Position numbers and translations under genes: made by a program | The notes under the pieces: generated by a model | Told to the model about the DNA's origin: nothing | Databases searched by the model: none | The model's input: the letters and a program-made list of their open reading frames with translations, nothing else | Assembly (NCBI GenBank): GCA_029210565.1 | Contig: JARGFQ010000006.1 | Location: 1 to 64,000, forward strand | Length of the DNA stretch: 64,000 bases | Source of the DNA: Bacteroidales bacterium | GTDB taxonomy: Bacteria; Bacteroidota; Bacteroidia; Bacteroidales; VadinHA17 | Direction of reading: 5' to 3' | Shown: in pieces, positions 1 through 7,610 of the stretch | How positions within the stretch are numbered: position 1 is the first letter of the stretch | How the letters are laid out: the number at the start of each line of letters is the position of its first letter

Positions 1-26
1 CAGAATAATGAAAAGCGTTTTTAACC

Positions 27-326
27 ATGAATAAAGGGAATAGCAATAATAGCTGTAACACCTGTAACCGTGTGAACTTGCAGTTGTCATTACTCTCAAG
101 TGACAAGGATTTACCGTCTATTTTCAGATGCCGGCCAATATCCATTATGTTATTAATTGCTTTTCTGTTATCATTCTCCGGGAAAAAACTATTAATCTCA
201 GAGAAAATATTTGTACCTTTATTACTAAGCATTGGGATCAGTTATTTATTGTTTCGTCACTTTAAATATACTGATTTTCAGAGAAATCTGAAAACTCCCT
301 TTGCTTTTTTTATGGCATTTTATTAA
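27..326 (+). CDS. Possible small membrane protein, unrecognised
   Basis: This 99-aa reading frame lies in an AT-rich stretch at the window edge. I do not recognise a family. The first 35 residues are polar with three cysteines, followed by two hydrophobic segments at about residues 39-52 and 61-75 separated by a short basic turn (GKK, SEK), so it could be a two-pass membrane protein. It ends just before a run of non-coding AT-rich DNA. No ribosome binding site is obvious upstream of the ATG. The composition is also what a chance open frame in AT-rich DNA would give, so it may not be a gene at all. Confidence 0.25.
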   Translation: MNKGNSNNSCNTCNRVNLQLSLLSSDKDLPSIFRCRPISIMLLIAFLLSFSGKKLLISEKIFVPLLLSIGISYLLFRHFKYTDFQRNLKTPFAFFMAFY

Positions 327-424
327 CTTTTTCTTACTTGCGAAACTTCAATAATTAATTAATTGCAAAAACTTTCTAAAGGATACTTCAGGCATAAAAC
401 TTTTAAATCTTATTATGATAGTAA

Positions 425-642
425 ATCATTAGTGTCCACTAAAAATAATCATAAATCTCCATAATAATTTATATATCAGATATTTGTGATTGAAATTATG
501 GGGTAACGATTTGAAATTTAATCCGATTAGATATGAGAAAATACGGCATTTGGGTAATTCATAAAGCACATAATTTCAATGATATAATAATTCATATGTT
601 CTCTTCTTTTAATAAAACCGATTTTAAGTGGACACTACTGAT
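425..642. mobile_element. MITE-like element with terminal inverted repeats
   Basis: Positions 425-446 and the reverse complement of 621-642 match at 20 of 22 positions, with the core TAGTGTCCACT shared exactly. About 174 bp of AT-rich sequence without a usable reading frame lies between them. Terminal inverted repeats around a short non-coding core are the hallmark of a miniature inverted-repeat transposable element or of the ends of a deleted insertion sequence. I do not see a clear target-site duplication outside the repeats, so insertion by transposition is inferred, not shown. Confidence 0.5.
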
Positions 643-651
643 AATAAATTA

Positions 652-659
652 TAAATTTG
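652..659 (+). promoter_or_regulatory. Candidate Bacteroidetes -7 element upstream of the 1,119-aa T9SS gene
   Basis: TAAATTTG matches the Bacteroidetes -7 consensus TAnnTTTG. It lies just outside the right inverted repeat of the MITE-like element. No good TTG/TTTG -33 box is seen at 17-23 bp upstream, so only the -7 half is supported. A transcript from here would start near 667, which leaves a sensible leader if translation begins at 721 or 766 and a very short one if it begins at 682. Confidence 0.35.
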
Positions 660-720
660 CCTTAATGCAAAAAGGCTTTGCATGGTAAAACCTAAAATTA
701 ACACCTTAGAAACTTATATC

Positions 721-3700
721 ATGGGAAAAGTATGCCATTTAATTAAGATAAATGTCAGGCAGGAAATGAAGCCGGCTAAAGGTAGCTGTACAAGCGAAAA
801 AGTAATAGTTTCGCGCAGCGCCATCCATATTGCATTGATTTCGGTTATGCTGCTGCTCTCAGCGACCAGGACAGAGGCAGCCGACAGGTATTCAGTAGCT
901 TCAGGAAACTGGGGTTCAACGGCAATATGGTCAGCCGCATCCGGTGGTCCAGCAGGCGCAAGCGTGCCCGTGGCAGGCGATAATGTATATATTGAAGGAG
1001 GATTTACGGTAACACTGGATCAGAATACTGAAAATCTTTTACTCCTGAGTATTGCTGCAGGAAGTACTTTTACAAAATCGTCGGCTTTTGCTGTCACAGC
1101 ATCAGATATTTCCGTGAACGGCACATTCATTAACGGAGGATCAGGAGCCATTAGTGTTACCTCGATGGTTGTTAACGGCACCTATCAACATGCCATTGAT
1201 GGAGGTTCATTGCCAACGGCTGCCTGGGCTGCTGGTTCAACGTGCCTTGTCACAGGCTGGGCATCGACTGCCACCTTAAATAGTTCATTTAATCAACCCT
1301 TCTATAATTTCACATGGGATTGCCCCGGCCAGGCTGCAAATGTTTCATTCGGAGGTCATGCCGGCACCGTAAATGGCACGTTCACTCTGATAAGTTCAGG
1401 GAGCTTTGCCATAAGACCCGCGGGGAATCCAACCTATGGGAACTATGTACAGACCGGAGGAACTTACAATATTACCTTTAATGAACTGGGCAGATATGTT
1501 ACTGTTTTAAATGATTTTCTGATAAGCGGCGGCACTTTCAATATGAGCAGCAGCACAAATCCGATGTATTATGGAATATTAAAAGTGGCCGGTGACTTCT
1601 CCGCAATCGGGGGAACAATTACAGAATCCGGCAATAGCTTTGGTTCAATTGAATTTGTCGGTACGGCCATTCAGAATTACTCATCAGGAGGGGCAATAAC
1701 TGAACTAATTGGCTTCACGGTTAATCAAGGAGCTTATCTGCAGATGGAGTCAGAGGCAACTACTGTCACTGGTTTTTCGTTTATTCTGTCTCCGGAGAGC
1801 ACATTGGGCATAACATCACCTGCAGGCATCACTCAGGCAGGAACATTATCCGGTAATATTCAGACTTCTGATCGCAGTTATGATCCGGCAGCCAACTATG
1901 TATATAACGGAACCGTCAGCCAGGTAACAGGAACGGGCCTTCCCGGCGGTCTGACAGGGATGCTGACCATCAATAATACAGGTACGGCAGGGCAGAACAC
2001 TGTTACATTACTCGAACCCCTGACAACCGGTAACGGTTGTTCGGTCGATATTGTCAGTGGAGAATTTTTCGCATTGGCAGGTTATCTTACACTTGGCACG
2101 ACCTCAATCATTAATCGGAGCGGAGGCACTATGACAGCCACTGTACAGGGAGATGGGATTTACAACGTGAATTACACAGGAAGTTCCATGACGTCTTCAG
2201 GCGAGCTTTCCGGCACGGGGCTAAATGATATTACCGTCGGATTGACAGGCGGCCAGACCTTATCTTTAAATCAGTCATATTCGCCTGACGGAAACCTGAC
2301 CGTTAGCTCTGGCATACTCGATCTTGGAACCTATACGCTTTCACGTTCGCAATCAGGAGGAACATTATCCGTTGCTGATGGCGCCACCCTGAAGGTTGGA
2401 GGAGCGAATACACTGCCTGCCGGCTATACAACTGTTAGCCTGAGCCCTTTGTCAACGGTTGAGTACAGTGGTGAGGCCCAGACCGTTTTCCCGGAGACTT
2501 ACGGGAATCTTATGCTAAGCGGCACCGGAAATAAATCTATCTCCCCGGGGGCTGCTGTGACAGTTACCGGTGATTTGACGTCCAATGATTTACTGATTAT
2601 TGCATCTTCAAGCCTGACTTCAAATGGCTCATTAATCGTTAGAGGTACAAGTACTGGCAATGTAACCTATAACCGGCAACTGCGTGCCGAAGATAATTTT
2701 GGGGAGCGGCATTTTTTCTCTTCCCCGGTGAGTGGGCTTTCCGTTCCGGCATTTATTGCGGCAAACAACAATCTGTCGCAGATATGGGAATGGAACGAAG
2801 TGGACGCCACCTGGCCAACGGTTACGACTGGCACTTTTGAGAGCGGCAAGGGATATAATCTTTCTCAGACATCCGGCAGCCTTGGTATGTATTCGTTCAC
2901 GGGTACAATTGTCAATTCAGCCACCTTTATTGCCACATCACCTTATAAGGAGGGCTATATTGACAGGAGCAGTCCGGCAGCTTATGGTGTCGGCAATGAA
3001 ACAGCGGATATCTGGGCTCCGGGGAGAAGCTGGCTATTATATGGCGGTGGCGGGTGGAATATCATGGGAAATCCCTTCACCTCCGCAATTAATGCAGAAA
3101 CATTCATCACAGTTAATGCAGCTAAGTTTGATCCTCACTATCAGGCACTGTATGTATATGACGGTGTTAATAATGTTTACCGGTATGTCGCTGAAACAGT
3201 TCCCGGGTATCCCGAATCCGGATCTTTCGGAAGTATGGTTCAGGTCGGACAGGGTTTTTATGTCCTGGCTCTTTACAATAACATACAATTCGACTTTAAC
3301 AACACAATGCAGGAACATAGTACCGGAACACCAATGTTGAAATCATCGCTGACTGAAGACCCATGGCCGGGGCTACAACTAAAGGTAAAATATGGAGATA
3401 AAGAGAGTTCTGCAGCAGTCGTATATAATAACAATATGACATTTGGCAATGATCCGGGTTATGATATCGGCCAGTTTAGCACATCGTCTGATGTAGTGAT
3501 TTACACCGCACTGGTCGAAAAAGACAATAGCGTCAACTTTGTACGCCAGGCCATTCCGCTTGAAGGTGCAGATACTTATAAGGTGTCAGTGGGAGTTGAT
3601 ACGAAGAATGGTGGCGAAGTTACGTTTTCGGCTTTTACGGTGCCTCTTGAGAATTTAAAATTCTGGCTCGAAGACCGGGCTGCAGGTATCTTCACCGATC

Positions 3701-4041
3701 TCACAACAAAGAGCTATACAGTAACTCTTCCGGCCAACACCTATGGCACAGGAAGGTTTTATATAGTGGCCTCAGCAAACACCCCTACCTCGGTTAATCA
3801 ACCTCTAGGTGAAGCCGGTCTCCGAATATGGACTTCATATGGCAGTGTGATCATCAAAGGTGAGGTCAGTGAGAAAGCAATCTGCGAGATATTTAACCTG
3901 CAAGGGCAGAAAATTATCAGTACAAATCTTATTGATGGAGGTCTTAATACTGTCACACTGCCCTCAGTCCTTCATGGGGTGATCATTGTAAGAGTGACCG
4001 ATGGGGTGAACGTGGCAACAAGAAAGATCTCGGTTCTGTAG
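721..4041 (+). CDS. Large secreted protein with T9SS type A C-terminal sorting domain
   Basis: This is a cell-surface or extracellular protein of unknown specific role. An in-frame ATG exists at 682, but the ATG at 721 (or 766) gives a more typical N-terminus; a hydrophobic signal segment (ALISVMLLLSA) follows and ends near TRTEA. The mature protein opens with a Gly/Ser-rich region of the form seen in many Bacteroidetes T9SS cargo proteins (SGNWGSTAIWSAA, then VPVAGDNVYI), followed by about 600 residues of beta-rich Thr/Gly/Ser sequence resembling repeated beta-helix strands. A middle region (RHFFSSPV, NIMGNPF) is common in these proteins. The last 75 residues look like a Por/T9SS type A sorting domain (IFNLQGQKI, then RVTDGVNVATRKISVL). 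Secretion through T9SS with removal of that tail is established for the family; the ligand or substrate is unknown. Confidence 0.85.
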   Translation: MGKVCHLIKINVRQEMKPAKGSCTSEKVIVSRSAIHIALISVMLLLSATRTEAADRYSVASGNWGSTAIWSAASGGPAGASVPVAGDNVYIEGGFTVTLDQNTENLLLLSIAAGSTFTKSSAFAVTASDISVNGTFINGGSGAISVTSMVVNGTYQHAIDGGSLPTAAWAAGSTCLVTGWASTATLNSSFNQPFYNFTWDCPGQAANVSFGGHAGTVNGTFTLISSGSFAIRPAGNPTYGNYVQTGGTYNITFNELGRYVTVLNDFLISGGTFNMSSSTNPMYYGILKVAGDFSAIGGTITESGNSFGSIEFVGTAIQNYSSGGAITELIGFTVNQGAYLQMESEATTVTGFSFILSPESTLGITSPAGITQAGTLSGNIQTSDRSYDPAANYVYNGTVSQVTGTGLPGGLTGMLTINNTGTAGQNTVTLLEPLTTGNGCSVDIVSGEFFALAGYLTLGTTSIINRSGGTMTATVQGDGIYNVNYTGSSMTSSGELSGTGLNDITVGLTGGQTLSLNQSYSPDGNLTVSSGILDLGTYTLSRSQSGGTLSVADGATLKVGGANTLPAGYTTVSLSPLSTVEYSGEAQTVFPETYGNLMLSGTGNKSISPGAAVTVTGDLTSNDLLIIASSSLTSNGSLIVRGTSTGNVTYNRQLRAEDNFGERHFFSSPVSGLSVPAFIAANNNLSQIWEWNEVDATWPTVTTGTFESGKGYNLSQTSGSLGMYSFTGTIVNSATFIATSPYKEGYIDRSSPAAYGVGNETADIWAPGRSWLLYGGGGWNIMGNPFTSAINAETFITVNAAKFDPHYQALYVYDGVNNVYRYVAETVPGYPESGSFGSMVQVGQGFYVLALYNNIQFDFNNTMQEHSTGTPMLKSSLTEDPWPGLQLKVKYGDKESSAAVVYNNNMTFGNDPGYDIGQFSTSSDVVIYTALVEKDNSVNFVRQAIPLEGADTYKVSVGVDTKNGGEVTFSAFTVPLENLKFWLEDRAAGIFTDLTTKSYTVTLPANTYGTGRFYIVASANTPTSVNQPLGEAGLRIWTSYGSVIIKGEVSEKAICEIFNLQGQKIISTNLIDGGLNTVTLPSVLHGVIIVRVTDGVNVATRKISVL

Positions 4042-4241
4042 GATACATGATATTAAGCTGACATATCGCCGTCTATGGCCCTTTCGATGGCGGAGAGGGA
4101 TCTTATACGTGCTCAGCCATGTATTTTAATGGTACCGTGCCTGACGCTGGAAGGGGGATGTTTGATGTTTGACCTTCCGCCACAGGAGGTCAGACAATGA
4201 CCTGCCTACCACAATCTATAGTTTGAGGTTCAAGCGGACAG
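4042..4241. other. Intergenic spacer without a supported gene
   Basis: This 200-bp spacer separates the T9SS cargo gene from the ABC transporter gene. It holds a short heptamer-like repeat (GTTTGAT followed by GTTTGAC near 4162-4178) but no convincing promoter, terminator or reading frame. Confidence 0.4.
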
Positions 4242-6065
4242 ATGATTAATTATCGTTTTATTATCAAGACTTTCAGAGTGCTGCGTGAGCACCAGCCCTG
4301 GAAGCTGGCGCTGATCTTCCTGCTTACACTGCTGCAGGGGGTGACGTCGGGCTTCTCGATAGTGTTGCTGATACCGCTGCTGCAGCTGCTGAGCATAGGC
4401 ACTACTGGTGGGGAGCCGGATGGCGTCGCCCTCTTCATACAGAACCTGGCTGACAAAGCCGGTATAAGCCTCACCATCGGCAGCGTACTGGTGGTATACA
4501 TGGTGCTGCTGACGCTGATAGCACTGCTGCAGTACCGCAAGTCAGTCCTCGACGCCCGCTACCAGCAGACATTCATCTATACGCTGCGCCGCAGCCTCTT
4601 CCGCAAGATCATCATGGCCGACTGGCAGCTGCTGAACATACGCAGCAAGACCAACCACCTGCAGGTGCTGACGCGCGAGGTGCCCAACCTGGCAAACTAT
4701 TACTTCTTTTACCTCAAGCTGCTGACGACTGTGATAATGACAGCGGCATACACGGTATACGCGATGCTGGTCTCTGTCGGTTTTACGCTGATCATCATCG
4801 CCGTCGGCATACTGGTCTTCTTCTCCCTCCGCACGTTCCTCTCCCGGTCGTTCCGCCTCGGGCAGGGTTATGTCGACTCCTACAACAGGCTGCTGAAATA
4901 CATTGACGACTTCTGGCAGACGGTCAAGATAGCCAAGGTACACAGCTCGGAGGATTATTACTTCAACCGCTTCGACGAGGCGAGCACCTCGCTGCTCGAC
5001 ATGGAATACAGGATGCAGAGGAACTGGTCGTTGCCCCAGCTGATACAGCGCATAGTAGGACTGGTGGTGCTGGTGGCCATCGTCTGGTTCGGGTACCGGT
5101 CGGGCACGGTGCCGATGGCCTCGTTCGTCATACTGATACTGCTCTTCTCGCGCATCTTCCCGCAGCTGATAGCCATCAACACGGACATCAACATGATAGT
5201 CTCGAACGTGCCGTCGGTGAAGCTGGTGATGCGGCTGGACGAAGAGCTGCCCGAGCCGGGTGTGGCAGGCACCGGCGTTCATGATGCTGTTGAGCTGAAG
5301 AAGGAGATCAGTCTCGAGGGTGTCAGCTTTGAATATCCTGACGGGGCGATGGCAGCGGACGGGAGAGTGGCTGCTGCAGGCACTATGGATGCTGCCGCGA
5401 CCGGGGACTCCGGCGCTGTCGGCGGGAAGCTGTTTGACCGTTTCAGTGCCGTGATAAGGGCCAACGCGATCACGGGGATTGTGGGGCAGAGCGGTCGCGG
5501 CAAGACCACGCTGATAGATCTTATTGCCGGGCTGCAGAAGCCTTCTGAGGGGCGGATACTTATTGACGGCGCGGCTCTTGATGATGAGCTGCTGCCGCGG
5601 TGGAAGGCGGGGCTGGGATACCTGCCGCAGGATCCCTTCTTCATCGACGGCACCCTGCGCGAGAACCTGGTGTGGGACAGTGCTCCTGGAGCCGGCGGGG
5701 GCGGGCTGCCCGGCAAGGGAGGTGGCGCTGGTGAGGCCGGCATCAGTGATGAGGAGATCATGGCGGTGCTGGAACAGGTTAACGCCGCTCACCTTGTGAA
5801 ACGGTTCCGAAAAGGGCTGGATGCCTTCGTGGTGAATTATCATACTGCCTTTTCCGGTGGCGAGTGCCAGCGGATGGCGTTGGCCCGCGTGCTGCTGCGA
5901 AGACCGTCGGTGCTGCTGCTGGACGAAGCCACTTCGTCGCTCGATGCTGAGAACGAAGCCACCGTCATGGAGGTGCTGGCACAGCTGAAAGAACGTATAA
6001 CAATAGTCTTCGTCACCCACCGAGAGTCGGTGGTCAGGTGGTTTGATGAGGTGATAAAGATCTGA
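4242..6065 (+). CDS. ABC transporter, fused permease and ATP-binding protein
   Basis: A half-transporter of the exporter type (ABC transmembrane domain followed by one nucleotide-binding domain), expected to dimerise in the inner membrane and export a lipid, glycan or peptide. Membrane segments appear at about residues 20-50, 76-98, 155-200 and 265-312. The ATPase domain has Walker A (GQSGRGKTT, about residue 414), the signature FSGGECQ (about 537), Walker B with LLLDEATSSLD (about 556-566) and the H-loop THRES near 592. The 607-aa length is normal. Two low-complexity insertions are odd: an Ala/Gly-rich stretch at about 368-395, just before Walker A, and a Gly-rich stretch at about 480-500 between the Q-loop region and the signature. 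The substrate is not evident; the position next to sugar-nucleotide genes suggests a glycan or glycolipid. Confidence 0.9.
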   Translation: MINYRFIIKTFRVLREHQPWKLALIFLLTLLQGVTSGFSIVLLIPLLQLLSIGTTGGEPDGVALFIQNLADKAGISLTIGSVLVVYMVLLTLIALLQYRKSVLDARYQQTFIYTLRRSLFRKIIMADWQLLNIRSKTNHLQVLTREVPNLANYYFFYLKLLTTVIMTAAYTVYAMLVSVGFTLIIIAVGILVFFSLRTFLSRSFRLGQGYVDSYNRLLKYIDDFWQTVKIAKVHSSEDYYFNRFDEASTSLLDMEYRMQRNWSLPQLIQRIVGLVVLVAIVWFGYRSGTVPMASFVILILLFSRIFPQLIAINTDINMIVSNVPSVKLVMRLDEELPEPGVAGTGVHDAVELKKEISLEGVSFEYPDGAMAADGRVAAAGTMDAAATGDSGAVGGKLFDRFSAVIRANAITGIVGQSGRGKTTLIDLIAGLQKPSEGRILIDGAALDDELLPRWKAGLGYLPQDPFFIDGTLRENLVWDSAPGAGGGGLPGKGGGAGEAGISDEEIMAVLEQVNAAHLVKRFRKGLDAFVVNYHTAFSGGECQRMALARVLLRRPSVLLLDEATSSLDAENEATVMEVLAQLKERITIVFVTHRESVVRWFDEVIKI

Positions 6066-6071
6066 GTCTTC

Positions 6072-6106
6072 ATCGGTGCAGTCCGCACATGAGTGAGGTT
6101 GAGATG
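6072..6106 (+). pseudogene. Relic resembling the 5' end of the DegT aminotransferase gene
   Basis: Positions 6072-6106 match 7627-7661, inside the start of the intact DegT gene, at 29 of 35 bases, with a 16-bp identical core (GTGCAGTCCGCACATG). Read in the same frame it gives CSPHM followed by SEVEM, against CSPHM followed by GGGEM in the intact gene. The similarity stops after this. The core contains a short inverted repeat (GTGC/GCAC), so a shared hairpin is an alternative explanation, but the matching codons favour a decayed copy of the gene start left when the ATPase cassette arrived. Confidence 0.45.
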
Positions 6107-6229
6107 TTTAGTTCAATAAAGACCGTTGCCGTTGAAAAATTGAATTGCAGCGTGACTGCATAAATAATCAAAAAAAGGTTATATATGCAGGTATAATGTT
6201 TGATTGACGAGTGATACCTGATTCCGCAA

Positions 6230-6318
6230 TACTCAGGAGTCATTATCACGAAGTTGAAAACATAATCGTTTTCGATCCCCCCAAAAAATAGCATACTAAA
6301 ATGCGATTTCAATTCGAT
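6230..6318 (+). repeat. Left copy of a direct repeat flanking the AAA_14/DUF4143 ATPase gene
   Basis: This imperfect repeat matches 7520-7598. The best core is 22 bp, identical at 6255-6276 and 7537-7558 and including GAAAACATAATCGTTTTCGA. That core is itself an inverted repeat (GAAAAC, 6-nt spacer, GTTTTC). Weaker similarity extends on both sides: GTCA and TTATCA upstream, and AAAATA, CATA, TAA and TGCGATTT downstream. Both copies are in the same orientation and bracket only the ATPase gene. Confidence 0.65.
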
Positions 6319-6324
6319 ATAATT

Positions 6325-6332
6325 TATATTTG
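6325..6332 (+). promoter_or_regulatory. Candidate -7 promoter element for the ATPase gene
   Basis: TATATTTG followed by TAC is a very good match to the Bacteroidetes -7 box. It lies 45 bp upstream of the ATPase start codon and immediately after the left direct repeat. No clear -33 box is visible. It suggests the ATPase carries its own promoter and is not simply read through from the ABC transporter gene. Confidence 0.45.
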
Positions 6333-6377
6333 TACTTTAAAATAACAGGCTATATTAAAGTAGAACTTTAAATTGTC

Positions 6378-7520
6378 ATGTTTCTCAGAGAGCAAATATT
6401 CAACGGAAAAGATGCTGAGAGTGTATTCCTGTGGGGGGCAAGGCAGACCGGGAAGAGCACGCTTCTCAAGATGATGTATCCCGGAGTTCTTTATTTTGAT
6501 CTCCTGCTGTCAGATGTATTCAATCGTTTTTTAAGCAACCCGGCTCTGCTGCGTGAAACAGTAGAAGCCGACAACTCCTCATCACTGGTTATCATAGATG
6601 AAATTCAGAGAATACCTTCGTTGCTTAATGAGGTACAATGGCTTATTGTCAACAGGAACAGGCAGTTTATTCTCAGCGGGTCAAGTCCCCGTAAGATAGT
6701 AAGATCAGGTGGCAATCTGTTAGGGGGCAGGGCGCTGCGGTATGAACTTTATCCGCTTATTTACAGGGAAATACCGGATTTTGATCTATTACGGGCGTTG
6801 AACAACGGACTTTTGCCAAGGATGTATCTGTCTGACAGGCCGGCCAGATTGTTGTCTGCCTATGTTGGGAGTTATCTTCGGGATGAAATAATGGCTGAAG
6901 CCAGGATCAGGAATATTTCATCGTTTTCCCGGTTCCTGGAGGCTGCGGCATTTTCAAACGGCGAGATAGTAAATTATTCAAATATCGCTTCCGACTGCGG
7001 TGTCAGCAGTCCTACGATAAAAGAGTATTTTCAGATCCTGGAGGATACCATGACGGGCAGATACCTTCCGTCATACCAGAAGAAGCCGAAACGAAGGGTT
7101 ATCGTTGCGCCAAAGTTTTGGTTCTTTGATATTGGAATTGCGAATTATCTTCTCAAGAGAGGTACTATAGTGGCAGGTAGTGAGGCATTTGGAAAAGCTT
7201 TCGAGCACTTCATATATCATGAGCTATATTCTCACAGTCATTATTCGGGTATAAATTATCCTTTGTCTTTCTGGCGCACAACCTCACAAACTGAAGTTGA
7301 CTTTATTCTCGGCGACAATGAGGTGGCAGTTGAGGTTAAGGCTACTGAACTTGCAAATGAGAAGCATCTTAAAGGACTTAAAATCTTTGCGGATGAATAT
7401 AAGACAAAAAGACTCATCCTGGTGTCAAATGATACTCTGCCGCGGAAAACAGGAAACATATCAATCCTGCCCTGGAGAGTGTTTCTGGAGGAGCTTTGGG
7501 CCGGGGATATTATTAAATAG
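6378..7520 (+). CDS. AAA_14/DUF4143 ATP-binding protein
   Basis: A 380-aa P-loop ATPase of the AAA_14 type with a C-terminal DUF4143 domain. Walker A is GARQTGKST (about residues 20-28), Walker B is LVIIDEIQR (about 72-80), and LSGSSPRK near 107 resembles sensor 1. A helix-turn-helix-like segment lies around residues 195-225. The C-terminal part has EVDFIL followed by VAVEVKAT (about 309-327), a PD-(D/E)XK-like signature typical of DUF4143. The family is widespread, patchily distributed and often multicopy; its cellular role is not settled. The gene sits alone between two direct repeats and interrupts the ABC transporter/aminotransferase neighbourhood, which suggests it arrived as a cassette. 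Its base composition is more AT-rich than the flanking sugar genes. Confidence 0.85.
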   Translation: MFLREQIFNGKDAESVFLWGARQTGKSTLLKMMYPGVLYFDLLLSDVFNRFLSNPALLRETVEADNSSSLVIIDEIQRIPSLLNEVQWLIVNRNRQFILSGSSPRKIVRSGGNLLGGRALRYELYPLIYREIPDFDLLRALNNGLLPRMYLSDRPARLLSAYVGSYLRDEIMAEARIRNISSFSRFLEAAAFSNGEIVNYSNIASDCGVSSPTIKEYFQILEDTMTGRYLPSYQKKPKRRVIVAPKFWFFDIGIANYLLKRGTIVAGSEAFGKAFEHFIYHELYSHSHYSGINYPLSFWRTTSQTEVDFILGDNEVAVEVKATELANEKHLKGLKIFADEYKTKRLILVSNDTLPRKTGNISILPWRVFLEELWAGDIIK

Positions 7521-7598
7521 AGGCGTCAGGTTATCATGAAAACATAATCGTTTTCGATTGTAACCGAAAATAAACATAATAATTTGCGATTTAGGCTA
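7520..7598 (+). repeat. Right copy of the direct repeat flanking the ATPase gene
   Basis: Matches the left copy at 6230-6318 with a 22-bp identical core at 7537-7558. It begins at the ATPase stop codon and ends about 12 bp before the DegT start codon. It could be a shared promoter-proximal sequence, a recombination footprint or part of a mobile cassette; the sequence alone does not decide between them. Confidence 0.6.
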
Positions 7599-7610
7599 TA
7601 AGAAAAATCA

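Noticed and set aside
2732..3340. Plus-strand alternative frame of 202 aa inside the T9SS gene
   Set aside because: It overlaps the real frame, and the protein is Arg/His-rich without any recognisable pattern.
4542..6020. Long minus-strand open frame (492 aa) opposite the ABC transporter
   Set aside because: It is antisense to a clear ABC transporter; its His/Gln/Arg-rich translation shows no domain and is an artefact of GC-rich codons.
6070..6312. Minus-strand frame of 80 aa upstream of the ATPase
   Set aside because: It covers the direct repeat and the -7 element, and has no start signal or recognisable protein pattern.
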